The notes: generated from the sequence alone by a model not told the origin. A stretch of DNA of 64,000 bases from Streptomyces rimosus subsp. rimosus (GCF_000720725.1 NZ_JOCQ01000029.1:1-64000); one strand, 5' to 3'; positions 44,508-53,903 are shown, counted from the stretch's first letter. Program-made: numbers and translations.

Positions 44508-45839
44508 TCAGTGCTGTGCCGCTGCTGCCGGTACTGCTGTTTCCATGGGGCTGAGGAGAGCGCCGGTGGCGCCGGCTCCCGCCGTGGCCTTGCCGCACAG
44601 CGCCTGGACGATGTGTGTGTTCAGAGCGGCGTCGACCGGGTGGGACTGTGACGGATCGGCGTCCAGCCGCTGGTATTTCATCAGGTTGATGCCCAGCGAC
44701 ACCTGGCGTCGGCCGTCCTGGCTCGTCAGCGCGTAGGTGCCGGCGCCGAACACTGCACCGCTGTGGCCCCAGAACCGGCCGCACGGCAGGTCCTGCGCGG
44801 CCAGCCCGAGTCCGTAGTAGCCCTGCACCCGGCCCGTGGCGTCCCGGACCGGGACGGTGGTCTGCATTTCCCGCAGTTCCGCGGGCGCCAGGAGCTTTCC
44901 GGTGAGCAGCGCGCGGTAGAACTGGTTCAGGTCGGCGGTGGTCGAGACCAGCGAGCCGAGGGCCCAGGCCCAGGACATGTCGTAGACGCTGTAGTCACGT
45001 GGCGGATCGATCCGGCCGTACAGGGACTCGTACATCTTCGCGTGCGGACCCTCGATGTACGGGGTGCGCGGGAAGTAGGTGTGGCGCAGTCCGGCCGCGC
45101 GGATGACGTGCCGCGTCAGGTACTTCTCCGCGTCCTGGCCGGTGACCTTGGTCAGGATCAGCCCGGCGAGCACGTAGTTGGTGTTGGAGTACACGTGCAC
45201 GGCGCCGGGTTCCCCGGTCCGCGGTTCCGCCAGGCCGTACCGGACGAGTTCCAGGGGGCTGAAGTGGCGGAAACGGTTGTCGTCGATGCTCTGCGGGTCC
45301 AGTCGGCGCAGAGACGGGAAAGCTCCCGGTATGTAGTCGCCGATGCCGCTGGTGTGGTTGAGCAGCATCCGTACGGTGATCCGGCGGCCCAGGTCACCGG
45401 GGACGACGCCGGGGAGGTAGCGGGCGATCGGCGCGTCGAGTTCGATGCGGTCCCGCGCGACCTGCTGGAGGATGCCGACGGCGGCGAAGGTCTTGGTGAT
45501 GCTGCCTATGCGGTGTTCCATCTGGGAACGGACCGGGCGTCCGGTGTCGATGTCGGCGACGCCGGCGGCTCCGCGCCATTCGTCCTTGCCGTCGCGTACG
45601 GCCGAGTAGACGCCGTACATGCCTGCCGAGTGGATCGCGGCGAGGGACCGGTCGAGGTCCTTGCGGTCGAGGCCCTTGGTGACCGGGTTGTGCGATGCGG
45701 GGGCGGGTGTCGCCGCGGACGCCGGGGCCGCCGCCGTGGCGGTCAGCGCGAGGGCGACTGCCACTGCGGCTCCCGCGGAGCGCCATCTGCCGCGGTGGCG
45801 GCCGAAGCGGCGGAGTGGGGCAGGTATGGGTAAGGGCAT
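44508..45839 (-). CDS. Exported serine beta-lactamase / D,D-peptidase-like hydrolase
   Basis: A 443-residue penicillin-recognising hydrolase of the class C / AmpH-type family (PF00144). A signal peptide ends near AAPASA (about 42). SxxK is S113-I-T-K116 in GSITKTF, the YxN motif is Y217-S-N219, and the third motif is HSG in WGHSGAV. Probably a D-alanyl-D-alanine carboxypeptidase or esterase outside the membrane. AGGAGG supports ATG 45839. Monocistronic. Confidence 0.9.
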   Translation of the reverse strand: MPLPIPAPLRRFGRHRGRWRSAGAAVAVALALTATAAAPASAATPAPASHNPVTKGLDRKDLDRSLAAIHSAGMYGVYSAVRDGKDEWRGAAGVADIDTGRPVRSQMEHRIGSITKTFAAVGILQQVARDRIELDAPIARYLPGVVPGDLGRRITVRMLLNHTSGIGDYIPGAFPSLRRLDPQSIDDNRFRHFSPLELVRYGLAEPRTGEPGAVHVYSNTNYVLAGLILTKVTGQDAEKYLTRHVIRAAGLRHTYFPRTPYIEGPHAKMYESLYGRIDPPRDYSVYDMSWAWALGSLVSTTADLNQFYRALLTGKLLAPAELREMQTTVPVRDATGRVQGYYGLGLAAQDLPCGRFWGHSGAVFGAGTYALTSQDGRRQVSLGINLMKYQRLDADPSQSHPVDAALNTHIVQALCGKATAGAGATGALLSPMETAVPAAAAQH

Positions 45840-46079
45840 GGAGCCGGCCTCCTGTGGAGCGTCTGCGGGCCCGGTGTGCGGGCCGGGCGGAATCGGACAC
45901 ACGTGGCCAGGCCCGGACAACGGTCAGCCGCGGCCGTTGTCCGGCCGCGGCGAGTGCGGACCATGATTCTCGCGGGCGCGGCGGGGCCCGCCATCCTCCG
46001 TGAGCAGGAGCAAGATCCGGCCGATGCGGTACGGCTCGAACACGTCACCCGGCCGCGGCCGCCCAGGCGGGGTAAGGGC

Positions 46080-47357
46080 CTACGCCTCTCCCCGCCTCCC
46101 CAGCCGCGCCCGGTCCGCCGCCGCCCTGCCCTGCTCCCAGCCCGCCGCGTCGCGTACGCCGCGCATGCGGACGGCAGCGGTCTCGGGGAAGAGTTCGCCG
46201 GCGGTTTGCGCCACCGCGACCTCGCGGGCGGCCAGGACCGGGAGGAGGTCCGGGGTGCTGGTCGCGGCCTCGGTGGTTGCTTCCTTCGTGGCTGTCGTCA
46301 GGCGGGTGCGGATGCGGTCGGCGTAGGCGACGAGGAAGGTCTGGCGGAAGTCGCGGGTGCGGCGGGAGCGGCCGTGGCTGTGGTGGGCGTCGCCCGCGCG
46401 GTGCATGGCGGTGGTGGCCTGGAGGAGCAAGGAGGTGTAGAGCAGTTCGGCGGCCTCCAGGTCGGCTTTGAAGCCGATGAGCGTCGAGAAGCCCACGTCG
46501 CCGGACCAGACGGCCTGGCAGCGGTTGGCGGCGGCGACCGCGTCGAGCAGCAGCGCTTTCGCCTGCTCGTACGGGCCCTCGATGCCGATGCGGATGGCGG
46601 CGGGGGCGGCGGTCCGGCCGGAGCCGGACCCCGCGTCGGCCCCGGCGTGGTGGTCGAGCAGCGCCTCGTCGATGCTGTGCCGCGCCATCAGCTCCTGGGC
46701 CTTGGCCGACAGCGCCTCCGCCTCCTCCGGGTAGTCCGTCGCCTCGGCCTTGGCCAGCAGGCCGCGGATACGACCGAGGAGTCGCGGCTGGGTGGAGGTG
46801 CCGCCCCCGCGTACGGGCTGAGCGGTCGGGAGGGGGGTGATGCGGGGCAGGCGTGCCAGCACGCGCAGCGCCGCCAGTACGTCGTAGGTCGTCTCGAAGC
46901 GTGAACTGCGGCGGCGGCGTGTCAGGTCTTCCAGGTAGGCGGTCTCGGACGACCACCAGATCTCAGCTCCGAGGTCGCGCAGCTGGTCCGCCCAGCGGGG
47001 GCCCCGGGCCCGTTCCGCCGCCCGGCCCGCGCGCTGTGACTCGACGGCCATCGCATCCACGACGACTGCCGTACGCGGGCCGCCGCCCGTTTCCCTCCGT
47101 ACGATCCGCTCCAGGTCGGCGGGCTGCCAGCCGCCCTGCCAGCAGCGGCGTACGGCGTCCTCCGCCGCCGCCAGCAGCGCGGCGCCGACGGCCTCCGGGC
47201 CCGCGGGGGCGGCCGCCAGCATCGAGGCACCGGCCTCCAGGGCGTCCTCGGCGGGCGGCCCGTCCTCGGCGTACCGGACGCTGCCGAGCACCGTGCCGAC
47301 CAGTTCGCGGGCCGCGGCCCGGTCCTGCTGCCGCTGTCCGTCCTTGCGCTTGCTCAC
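46080..47357 (-). CDS. DUF2786 domain protein
   Basis: A 425-residue protein. The DUF2786 domain (about 193-232, LLGRIRGLLAKAEATDYPEE) is followed by the typical DUF7168-like part (IGFKADLEAAELLYTSLLLQ and an Arg-rich RTRDFRQTFLVAYADRIR). Some phage and mobile-element proteins share DUF2786, but this copy is in a core context. Function unknown. Confidence 0.85.
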   Translation of the reverse strand: MSKRKDGQRQQDRAAARELVGTVLGSVRYAEDGPPAEDALEAGASMLAAAPAGPEAVGAALLAAAEDAVRRCWQGGWQPADLERIVRRETGGGPRTAVVVDAMAVESQRAGRAAERARGPRWADQLRDLGAEIWWSSETAYLEDLTRRRRSSRFETTYDVLAALRVLARLPRITPLPTAQPVRGGGTSTQPRLLGRIRGLLAKAEATDYPEEAEALSAKAQELMARHSIDEALLDHHAGADAGSGSGRTAAPAAIRIGIEGPYEQAKALLLDAVAAANRCQAVWSGDVGFSTLIGFKADLEAAELLYTSLLLQATTAMHRAGDAHHSHGRSRRTRDFRQTFLVAYADRIRTRLTTATKEATTEAATSTPDLLPVLAAREVAVAQTAGELFPETAAVRMRGVRDAAGWEQGRAAADRARLGRRGEA

Positions 47358-47373
47358 ATGGTCACGATACGGA

Positions 47374-47411
47374 GGGCGGGCCCCCGCCTAGGCACCGGCG
47401 GGGGCCCGCCC
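47374..47411 (-). terminator. Perfect 15-bp terminator of the L,D-transpeptidase gene
   Basis: GGGCGGGCCCCCGCC (47374-47388) pairs exactly with 47397-47411, loop TAGGCACC, just after the transpeptidase stop on the minus strand. Confidence 0.85.
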
Positions 47412-47430
47412 TTAAGAGGTCAGGGGTGCG

Positions 47431-48675
47431 CTACTTCACTGCGCTGCCCGCGACCCACTCGTTCCAGTCCATGTTCCAGCCGTTGAGGCCGTTGTCCGGC
47501 TTGATCGTCTTGTCGGGGGAGTTGACCATGTGGACAACGTCGCCGACCAGCGAGTTCTGGTAGAACCAGGCGCCGTCCGTGCCCGGGTCGCCGGCGCCCT
47601 TGACGTCCTCCAGGCCGATGCAGCCGTGGCTGGTGTTGGCGTTGCCGAAGATGCCCTTGCCCCAGTAGTTGCCGTGCAGGAACGTGCCGGAGCTGGACAG
47701 GCGCATGGCGTGCGGCACGTCGGGGATGTCGTACTCGCCCTTGCCGTCGTTGTTCGTGAAGCCGACCGTGGAGCCGTCCATGCGGGTCTGCTGGTACTTC
47801 TCCGAGACGACCATCTTGCCGTTGTACGTCGGGTGGTCCGTGCTGCCCGCGGAGATCGGGATCGTACGGATGGTCCTGCCGTCCCGTACCACCGTCATCC
47901 GATGCGTCTTGGCATCGACGGTGCTGATCTGGGAACGGCCGATCTGGAAGCTGAACTTCTTGTTCTGGACGCCCTTGACGCCGGGCGCGGCCTCGACGCC
48001 GTCCAGCTTCAGGTCCACGCTGACCTTGGAATTCGGCTTCCAGTAGTCCTTCGGACGGAAGTCCAGGCGCTGGTCGCCGAACCAGTGGCCGACGATCTCC
48101 TGGTTGCTGCTGGACGCCACCTTGATCGCGGACTGGACGTCCTTCTTGTTCTTCACCGGCTTGTCGAAGTTGACCGACACCGGCATGCCGACGCCGACGG
48201 TCGAGCCGTCCTCCGGCGTGTAGTTCCCTATGAAGCTGTTCTTCGGGGAGACCGTGGTGAAGGTCGAGTGCTCCACCGCCTTGCGGCCCTCGGAGTCGGC
48301 GGCTTGGGCGGTGATCGTGTACTTGGTCGACCGCTCCAGCTGCTTCTTCGGCTTCCAGGAGGAGCCGTCGGCGGCGAGCGTGCCCTCGACGGGCTTCTTG
48401 TCCTCGCCCGCGGTCATCCGGACGTCGGTCAGCTTGCCGCTGGTGACGCTGACCTTGGCGTCGCTGTTGATGCCCGCGTCGGCCGCACCGTTCGCCGGCG
48501 ATATCTTGATCTTGGCTTCGGAGGCGTCCTTCGCCGCCGCCTCGTCGACCTTCTTCGTGTTGTCGTGGCCGCCATCGTCACCGCCGTCGCCACCACCGCA
48601 CGCTCCGAGGGTCAGCACACCCCCGAGCAGCGCGGCAGTGGCTATCAGGCCCTTGCGACGCTTGCTGTCCGTCAT
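47431..48675 (-). CDS. L,D-transpeptidase lipoprotein
   Basis: A 414-residue lipoprotein that forms 3-3 cross-links in peptidoglycan. Lipobox LGAC with C26; two Ig-like domains (about 55-245) as in mycobacterial LdtMt2; then the YkuD domain with H334 in FLHGN and the nucleophile C352 in SHGCIGL. ATG 48675 is preceded by GGAGAG seven bases away. It is probably carbapenem-sensitive and outside the membrane. Monocistronic. Confidence 0.94.
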   Translation of the reverse strand: MTDSKRRKGLIATAALLGGVLTLGACGGGDGGDDGGHDNTKKVDEAAAKDASEAKIKISPANGAADAGINSDAKVSVTSGKLTDVRMTAGEDKKPVEGTLAADGSSWKPKKQLERSTKYTITAQAADSEGRKAVEHSTFTTVSPKNSFIGNYTPEDGSTVGVGMPVSVNFDKPVKNKKDVQSAIKVASSSNQEIVGHWFGDQRLDFRPKDYWKPNSKVSVDLKLDGVEAAPGVKGVQNKKFSFQIGRSQISTVDAKTHRMTVVRDGRTIRTIPISAGSTDHPTYNGKMVVSEKYQQTRMDGSTVGFTNNDGKGEYDIPDVPHAMRLSSSGTFLHGNYWGKGIFGNANTSHGCIGLEDVKGAGDPGTDGAWFYQNSLVGDVVHMVNSPDKTIKPDNGLNGWNMDWNEWVAGSAVK

Positions 48676-48918
48676 CACACGACTCTCCATTGCCTTGCTG
48701 CCGAACCCGGAAACCCCCGAGCCGGGCGTCGCACCGCAGACTGCCGGGCGACACCTCAGGAACGTCTGTTCCGTTTCGTCCGTTCCATACGTAGGACAGC
48801 TGTGGCAAATGCCACGCAACCCCCGGACGGGGCGGGACGTCGTCCGGGGGCGCGCGGCAGGAGTGCGCGGCGGGATGGGCGCCGCCGGTGGCGAAGAGCC
48901 CCGGCGTGCGCGTCCCGC

Positions 48919-49299
48919 TCAGAAGCGGACCCGCACCCCGTCCGCGGTCTCCGCGCCCTCCGGCTCGTCGTCCTCCGGATAGTCCTCGTCCTCCGCGTCG
49001 TCGCCGAGGACCCACTCCGCGTCCGCGTCGTAGTCGATCTCCTCACTGCTCCACGACGCCTGGGTCAGCTCCACCCCGGGCACGTCCTCGACCAGGTCGA
49101 AGGGGTCCACGAGGTACGCCAGGGCCTCCGCCGGATCGCCCTGTACCGTCTCCCGCGCATGCCCGCGCTCCTCGGCGGGCAGGGACGGGTCGGCGTTGAT
49201 GTGGTCGAGTGCGGCGCCGGTCAGCCGGTCCGAGTCCGTGACCTCCATGACCAGTTCGACATGGAGCCGGACAAACCGTGATGTCTCGTCATTGCTCAT
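48919..49299 (-). CDS. Acidic hypothetical protein
   Basis: A 126-residue soluble protein (MSNDETSRFVRLHVELVMEV...), with a structured first 85 residues and a very acidic tail (DAEDEDYPEDDEPEGAE). No recognised domain. ATG 49299 is chosen because the part upstream looks non-coding. It is divergent from the LAXTG protein gene. Confidence 0.7.
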   Translation of the reverse strand: MSNDETSRFVRLHVELVMEVTDSDRLTGAALDHINADPSLPAEERGHARETVQGDPAEALAYLVDPFDLVEDVPGVELTQASWSSEEIDYDADAEWVLGDDAEDEDYPEDDEPEGAETADGVRVRF

Positions 49300-49408
49300 G
49301 TCTGGGAGCGTAAGCACCAGCCGGTCCTGACTTCCCCACGACCCGCGGCTGTCACTAACATCTGTTGTCAACGGTCAATTTGCCGAGCCCACAAGGGGGA
49401 TCGTTTCC

Positions 49409-49738
49409 GTGCCCGTGACCGCACGTCGACCACTGCTGACCGCCGCAGCCGCGGGATCGGTACTGCTCGCCCTGTGGTTCGTCCCGTCCGCGAACGCCAC
49501 CGTCGAACACGGCGAACGGACGACGCACACCCCCCGCCCGGCCCAGCAGGACCCGGCCATCCAGCCGCAGTCCGCCGGCCAGGCGCAGCAGGGTCCGGAA
49601 CAGCGGCCGGATGATCTGCTCGCGGACACCGGCGCCTTCGACACCACGCCGTACGCCATCGGCGGCGCAGCCTTCCTCGGCATCGGCGCCGGCCTGGTCG
49701 GCTTCTCCGTCCGCCGTACGCGCGGCAGCGAGGTCTGA
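49409..49738 (+). CDS. Short LAXTG cell-wall-anchored protein
   Basis: A 109-residue secreted protein: signal peptide (about 1-30, ending SANA), a 40-residue Gln/Pro-rich disordered part, then LADTG (71-75), a hydrophobic stretch (YAIGGAAFLGIGAGLVGF) and RRTRGSEV. LAXTG is the motif of class E sortases in Streptomyces. There is no chaplin domain. AAGGGG precedes GTG 49409. It is probably a small surface protein fixed to peptidoglycan by SrtE. Confidence 0.82.
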   Translation: MPVTARRPLLTAAAAGSVLLALWFVPSANATVEHGERTTHTPRPAQQDPAIQPQSAGQAQQGPEQRPDDLLADTGAFDTTPYAIGGAAFLGIGAGLVGFSVRRTRGSEV

Positions 49739-49904
49739 GCGGGGCCCGAGCGGAGACCGATCGGGGCCCGAGCGGAGCCCAGGGGCGTTCGCGCAGCTCA
49801 GGCTGCGATGAGCCCGGCAAAGAGACTTGACGAAGAGACATGGCTAAGAAGCGCCGGACCCGGGAAGTGCCGGACCACGCGCGGTTAGCGCGGGAGGCGC
49901 CGGA

Positions 49905-49930
49905 CCGCGCGCGGACCGAACCGCGCGCGG
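49905..49930 (-). terminator. Hairpin after hutH
   Basis: CCGCGCGCGG (49905-49914) pairs with 49921-49930, loop ACCGAA, 10 bases beyond the hutH stop. The 200-base gap also has a short direct repeat GGGGCCCGAGCGGAG (from 49741 and 49765). Confidence 0.7.
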
Positions 49931-49939
49931 CTCCGCCCC

Positions 49940-51484
49940 TCAGGCCAGCTCGCCGGTGACCTGCTCCACCGTCTCCACCAGCCGGCCGCTGCGCACGAAG
50001 TCGTACGCCGCCTCCAGGTCCGGTGCGAGGAAACGGTCCTCCCCCGGGCCCTGGACGCCCGCGGCGCGCACGGCGTCCAGCACCGCGCGGGTGGCGGGTG
50101 CCGGGGTCAGGCCGTCGCGCATCTCCACCGCCCGGGTCGCCGCGTACAGCTCGACGGCGAGCACCCGGGTCAGGTTGTCCACGGCCGTACGCAGCTTGCG
50201 CGCCGCCGACCAGCCCATGGAGACGTGGTCCTCCTGCATGGCGGAGGAAGGGATGGAGTCCACCGAAGCGGGCGCGGCCAGCCGCTTCAGCTCGCTGACC
50301 AGTGCGGCCTGCGTGTACTGAGCGATCATCAGGCCGGAGTCGACGCCCGGGTCGGCGGCCAGGAACGCGGGCAGGCCGTGCGAACGGTTCTTGTCCAGCA
50401 GGCGGTCCGTACGGCGCTCGGCGATCGAGCCGAGGTCGGCCGTGGCGACGGCGAGGAAGTCCAGGACGTAGGCGACCGGCGCGCCGTGGAAGTTGCCGTT
50501 CGACTCGACCCGGCCGTCCGCCAGGACCACCGGGTTGTCGACGGCGGCGGCCAGCTCGCGGCTCGCGACCAGGCGGGCGTGGTCCAGGGTGTCCCGGCCC
50601 GCGCCCGCGACCTGCGGGGCGCAGCGCACGGAGTACGCGTCCTGGACGCGCGGCGCGTCGTCCTGGTGGTGGCCGGTGAGTCCCGAACCGGCCAGCACCT
50701 TCAGCATGTTGGCGGCCGAGGCAGCCTGCCCGGGGTGCGGGCGGATGGCGTGCAGCTCGGGCGCGAGCACCTTGTCCGTACCGAGCAGCGCCTCCAGGGA
50801 GAGCGCCGCGGTGATGTCGGCGGTGGTGAACAGCCGGGCCAGGTCGGCACAGGCCATGATCAGCATGCCGAGCATGCCGTCGGTGCCGTTCAGGAGGGCC
50901 AGGCCCTCCTTCTCGCGCAGCTCGACCGGCGCGATGCCGTGTTCGGCGAGCAGCTCGCCGGCCGGCCGTACGACGCCGTCCGGGCCCTCCGCCTCGCCCT
51001 CGCCCATCAGCGTCAGCGCGCAGTGCGACAGCGGCGCGAGGTCGCCGGAGCAGCCGAGCGAGCCGTACTCGTGGACGACCGGGGTGATCCCGGCGTTGAG
51101 GATCTCGGCCATGGTGGCGACGACCAGCGGCCGCACGCCGGTGTGTCCGGAGGCCAGGGTCTTCAGGCGCAGGAACATCAGCGCGCGCACCACCTCGCGC
51201 TCCACCCGCGGCCCCATGCCGGCGGCGTGCGAGCGCACGATGTTGCGCTGGAGCTGGGCCCGCAGGTCCGGGCTGATGTGGCGGACGGCCAGGGCGCCGA
51301 AGCCCGTGGAGACGCCGTAGACCGGGTCCGGTTTGGCGGCGAGGTCGTCGATGACCGCGCGGGCGGCGGCGACCGCGGCCGTGGCCTCCTCGGACAGCTC
51401 GATACGGGCGGCGCCGCGGGCGACGGCGATGACGTCCTCTGCGGTCGTGCCGGACGTCCCCAGCATCACAGTGTGCATATCCAT
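49940..51484 (-). CDS. hutH: Histidine ammonia-lyase
   Basis: A 514-residue enzyme removing ammonia from histidine to urocanate. GSLGCSGDLAPLSH holds the C145-S146-G147 triad that cyclises to the MIO cofactor; most HutH have Ala-Ser-Gly, and Cys at this position is known in Streptomyces. YGVSTGFG and QEDHVSMG are further family marks. ATG 51484 or 51478. Other hut genes are not nearby, as usual in Streptomyces. Confidence 0.95.
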   Translation of the reverse strand: MDMHTVMLGTSGTTAEDVIAVARGAARIELSEEATAAVAAARAVIDDLAAKPDPVYGVSTGFGALAVRHISPDLRAQLQRNIVRSHAAGMGPRVEREVVRALMFLRLKTLASGHTGVRPLVVATMAEILNAGITPVVHEYGSLGCSGDLAPLSHCALTLMGEGEAEGPDGVVRPAGELLAEHGIAPVELREKEGLALLNGTDGMLGMLIMACADLARLFTTADITAALSLEALLGTDKVLAPELHAIRPHPGQAASAANMLKVLAGSGLTGHHQDDAPRVQDAYSVRCAPQVAGAGRDTLDHARLVASRELAAAVDNPVVLADGRVESNGNFHGAPVAYVLDFLAVATADLGSIAERRTDRLLDKNRSHGLPAFLAADPGVDSGLMIAQYTQAALVSELKRLAAPASVDSIPSSAMQEDHVSMGWSAARKLRTAVDNLTRVLAVELYAATRAVEMRDGLTPAPATRAVLDAVRAAGVQGPGEDRFLAPDLEAAYDFVRSGRLVETVEQVTGELA

Positions 51485-51601
51485 ATTCAGGCACCCTAGA
51501 AGCTGAATCCCTGGATGTCACCACTGGATTCGCAGCGGCCCCGGCCATGGCCGCCGCCCGACCCCGTCACCGGCCGGCTCTCCGGCCACCGTACGGGCAT
51601 C

Positions 51602-52744
51602 TCACCGCCGGAACCGGCGCCGTTCCGTCGTCGAGGCGCGCTCCGGGGCGTCCGCCAGGCGTACCACCGGGTCGTCCGTTCCGCCGTCCCGGCCCGCCAC
51701 GACCGGGCCGCGCGATCCGGCGCCCTTCGCCCGGTACTGGGCGGCGTCGGCCAGCCGGAACAGGCGCCGGGCGGAGCGCACCGGGCCGATCGGGTCGCCG
51801 GTCGAGGCGACGCCGACCGCGACCCCCTCGCCCAGCTCCAGCTCCGCGGCCCGGTCGCACAGCTCGGCGGCCACCTTGGCCACCTCGTCGGCCGACGGAC
51901 CCACCGTGAGCAGGCAGAACTCGTCACCGCCGAGCCGGGCCGCGAGGGCGCCCGGCAGTATGGCGCCGCACAGGGAGAGCACCGAACCGAAACGTTCCAG
52001 CAGCCGGTCGCCGACGGCGTGCCCGCACGAGTCGTTGACCCGCTTGAGCCCGTTCAGATCGCACACCACCAGGCTCACCACCGCACCGTCCCGGCGGTGC
52101 CGCTCCAGCGCCTCGTCGAGCCGCATGTCCACCGCGCGACGGTTGGCGAGGCCGGTCAGGGAGTCCGTGAACGCCAGCCGGCGCGCCTCCGCCAGCCGCT
52201 CCGTCTGCGCGATCCCGGCGGCCGCCACCGCCGCCAGTACGGTGGCGAAATCCGCGTCCGCCCGCGTGAAGACCGGCTCCCCGGCCGAGCGGGCCACGTA
52301 CAGCTCGCCCCACGCGCGCCCGTGCAGCACGATCGGCGCGACCACGCAGCAGCCCCGGCCGCGGCGGCGCAGCGCGGCCACCCGCTGGTGGTTGTACGGG
52401 CCCTCCCGCACCAGGCCCTCGGCGGTCTCGACCCACGCGTCGGGCCGGCCGCCCCCGGCCCACCGCTCGTGCAGGAAGCCGACGATCTCCGGGAACTCGT
52501 GCACCGGGTACGCCTCGCCGCGGGGGAACTCCTCCTCGCCCTCGGCCAGTTCACCGACGTTGACCAGCACCTTGAGCCGGCCCAGCTCGCGCTCCCAGGC
52601 CGAGATCGCCGCGAAGGAGCCCCCCAGGGCCGCCCGCACCCCCTCCGCGGCGGCGCGCACCGATTCGCGGGGGGTGTACGCGGCGGCCATCGCCTGTGCC
52701 AGCGCCACCACGGCCCGGAGCCTGTCGTCACCCTCGTCCGTCAC
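51602..52744 (-). CDS. cdgE: GAF-GGDEF diguanylate cyclase
   Basis: A 380-residue cytoplasmic protein: GAF sensor (about 10-180) and GGDEF domain (190-355) making cyclic di-GMP. The active loop is intact, RLGGDEF with G272-F276, and VVCDLNGLKRVND has the first metal Asp. I see no RxxD inhibitory site five residues before it, so product inhibition may be weak. No membrane helix and no EAL domain. I recall cdgE next to hutH in S. coelicolor; the symbol rests on that. c-di-GMP controls BldD and development. Confidence 0.85.
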   Translation of the reverse strand: MTDEGDDRLRAVVALAQAMAAAYTPRESVRAAAEGVRAALGGSFAAISAWERELGRLKVLVNVGELAEGEEEFPRGEAYPVHEFPEIVGFLHERWAGGGRPDAWVETAEGLVREGPYNHQRVAALRRRGRGCCVVAPIVLHGRAWGELYVARSAGEPVFTRADADFATVLAAVAAAGIAQTERLAEARRLAFTDSLTGLANRRAVDMRLDEALERHRRDGAVVSLVVCDLNGLKRVNDSCGHAVGDRLLERFGSVLSLCGAILPGALAARLGGDEFCLLTVGPSADEVAKVAAELCDRAAELELGEGVAVGVASTGDPIGPVRSARRLFRLADAAQYRAKGAGSRGPVVAGRDGGTDDPVVRLADAPERASTTERRRFRR

Positions 52745-52912
52745 CGCACCTCACATTCCGTCACCGCGCGCGCTTCGTATCACTACAGCGTAGGAATGTT
52801 CGGGGCCGTTCGCCTTTTCCGGATGGACACGCTGCGTCACACGGCCGTCGGGCGGGCCGGGCCGCGGGGGGCGAGGCCGGGCCCGGCCGTCACGCGAGGC
52901 CGGTGGCGGGCC

Positions 52913-53707
52913 TCACTCCCCCGGCCACTCCGGACGCCGCTTCTCGTTGAAGGCGGCCACGCCCTCGGCCCGGTCGCCCGAGAACGCCACGCTGCGCCAC
53001 GCGCCGTCCTCCAGGTCCAGGCCGGTCCGCAGGTCCAGGCCGTGCCCCAGGCGCAGGGCGCGCTTGGCGGCGCGGAGGCCGACCGGGGAGTTCCCGGCGA
53101 TGCGCCCGGCCAGGGCCAGGGCCTCTTCGGTGTCCTTGCCCTCGTCGACCAGCTGGTCCACGAGGCCCAGGTCGCGGGCCTCGGCCGCCTCCACCCGCCG
53201 CGCCGTGAAGATCAGCTCCGCCGCGCGGGCCGCGCCGACGCGCCGCGGCAGCAGCTGCGTACCGCCGCCGCCCGGGATCACGCCCACCGACACCTCCGGC
53301 AGGCCGACCACGGCCGTACGGTCCGCCACGATCAGGTCGCAGGCGAGCGCCAGCTCGTAACCGCCGCCGAGCGCGAAGCCGTGGACGGCGGCGATGGTGG
53401 GCATCGGCAGCTCCAGTACGCCGGTGTAGGCGGCCCGGGCGCGCGGGCGCTGCCGCATCAGGTCGGCGTCGCTGAAGGAGTTGCGCTCCTTGAGGTCGGC
53501 ACCCACGCAGAACGCGCGCTCGTGGGTGGAGGTCAGCACGGTGACGCGGACGTCGCGGTCGGCCGCGAGGGCGTCGCAGGCGGCGGTGACGGCGTCCGCC
53601 ATGGCCGTGGACACCGCGTTCATCGCCTTGGGCCGGTCGAGCCGCAGCTCGGCGACGTGGCCGTGGCGGTGTACGCCGACGAACTCCCCGAAGCGTTGCG
53701 TGTCCAT
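52913..53707 (-). CDS. Enoyl-CoA hydratase/isomerase family protein
   Basis: A 264-residue crotonase. FCVGADLKERN and LGGGYELALACD form the oxyanion hole and carry E118; LPEVSVGVIPGGGGTQLLPRR carries E138 (numbers for the two Glu of true hydratases), so hydration of trans-2-enoyl-CoA is likely. A palindromic operator candidate lies at 53738-53749. Confidence 0.9.
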   Translation of the reverse strand: MDTQRFGEFVGVHRHGHVAELRLDRPKAMNAVSTAMADAVTAACDALAADRDVRVTVLTSTHERAFCVGADLKERNSFSDADLMRQRPRARAAYTGVLELPMPTIAAVHGFALGGGYELALACDLIVADRTAVVGLPEVSVGVIPGGGGTQLLPRRVGAARAAELIFTARRVEAAEARDLGLVDQLVDEGKDTEEALALAGRIAGNSPVGLRAAKRALRLGHGLDLRTGLDLEDGAWRSVAFSGDRAEGVAAFNEKRRPEWPGE

Positions 53708-53737
53708 GCAGCACCCTCCCTGGTCAACGGTGGCTCG

Positions 53738-53749
53738 TTAACGATCGTT
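53738..53749. promoter_or_regulatory. Candidate TetR operator AACGATCGTT
   Basis: AACGATCGTT (53740-53749), within GTTAACGATCGTTCG, is a perfect palindrome 33 bases before the enoyl-CoA hydratase start. It resembles sites of TetR regulators of fatty-acid and phenylacetate breakdown (AACNNNCGTT type). Confidence 0.5.
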
Positions 53750-53801
53750 CGCCACTCTAGCCAGGGGGTGCCGCGGCGGGAACGGCACGGATCATGCACT
53801 C

Positions 53802-53903
53802 CGGAGGTTCAGGCAGCCCGGAAGTGCCGACAGGCCGGAGGTTCCGGCAGGCCGGAAGTGCCGACAGGCCGGAAGCGCCGACAGGCCGGAAGTTCAGGTA
53901 CGC
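53802..53903. repeat. Six-copy 17-bp minisatellite
   Basis: Six consecutive 17-bp units of the form CGGAAGTGCCGACAGGC (starts 53802, 53819, 53836, 53853, 53870, 53887), copies 2 and 4 identical. Units 1, 3 and 6 carry a GTTC variant. The stop codon of cya lies in unit 6. The period is not a multiple of three, so it is unlikely to evolve as coding sequence. Confidence 0.9.

Noticed and set aside
47530..49281. 583-residue plus frame opposite the L,D-transpeptidase
   Set aside because: It mirrors the transpeptidase codons; the real gene has a lipobox and SHGCIGL.
53802..53903. CRISPR array
   Set aside because: Units are 17 bp and directly tandem with no spacers, and there are no cas genes.
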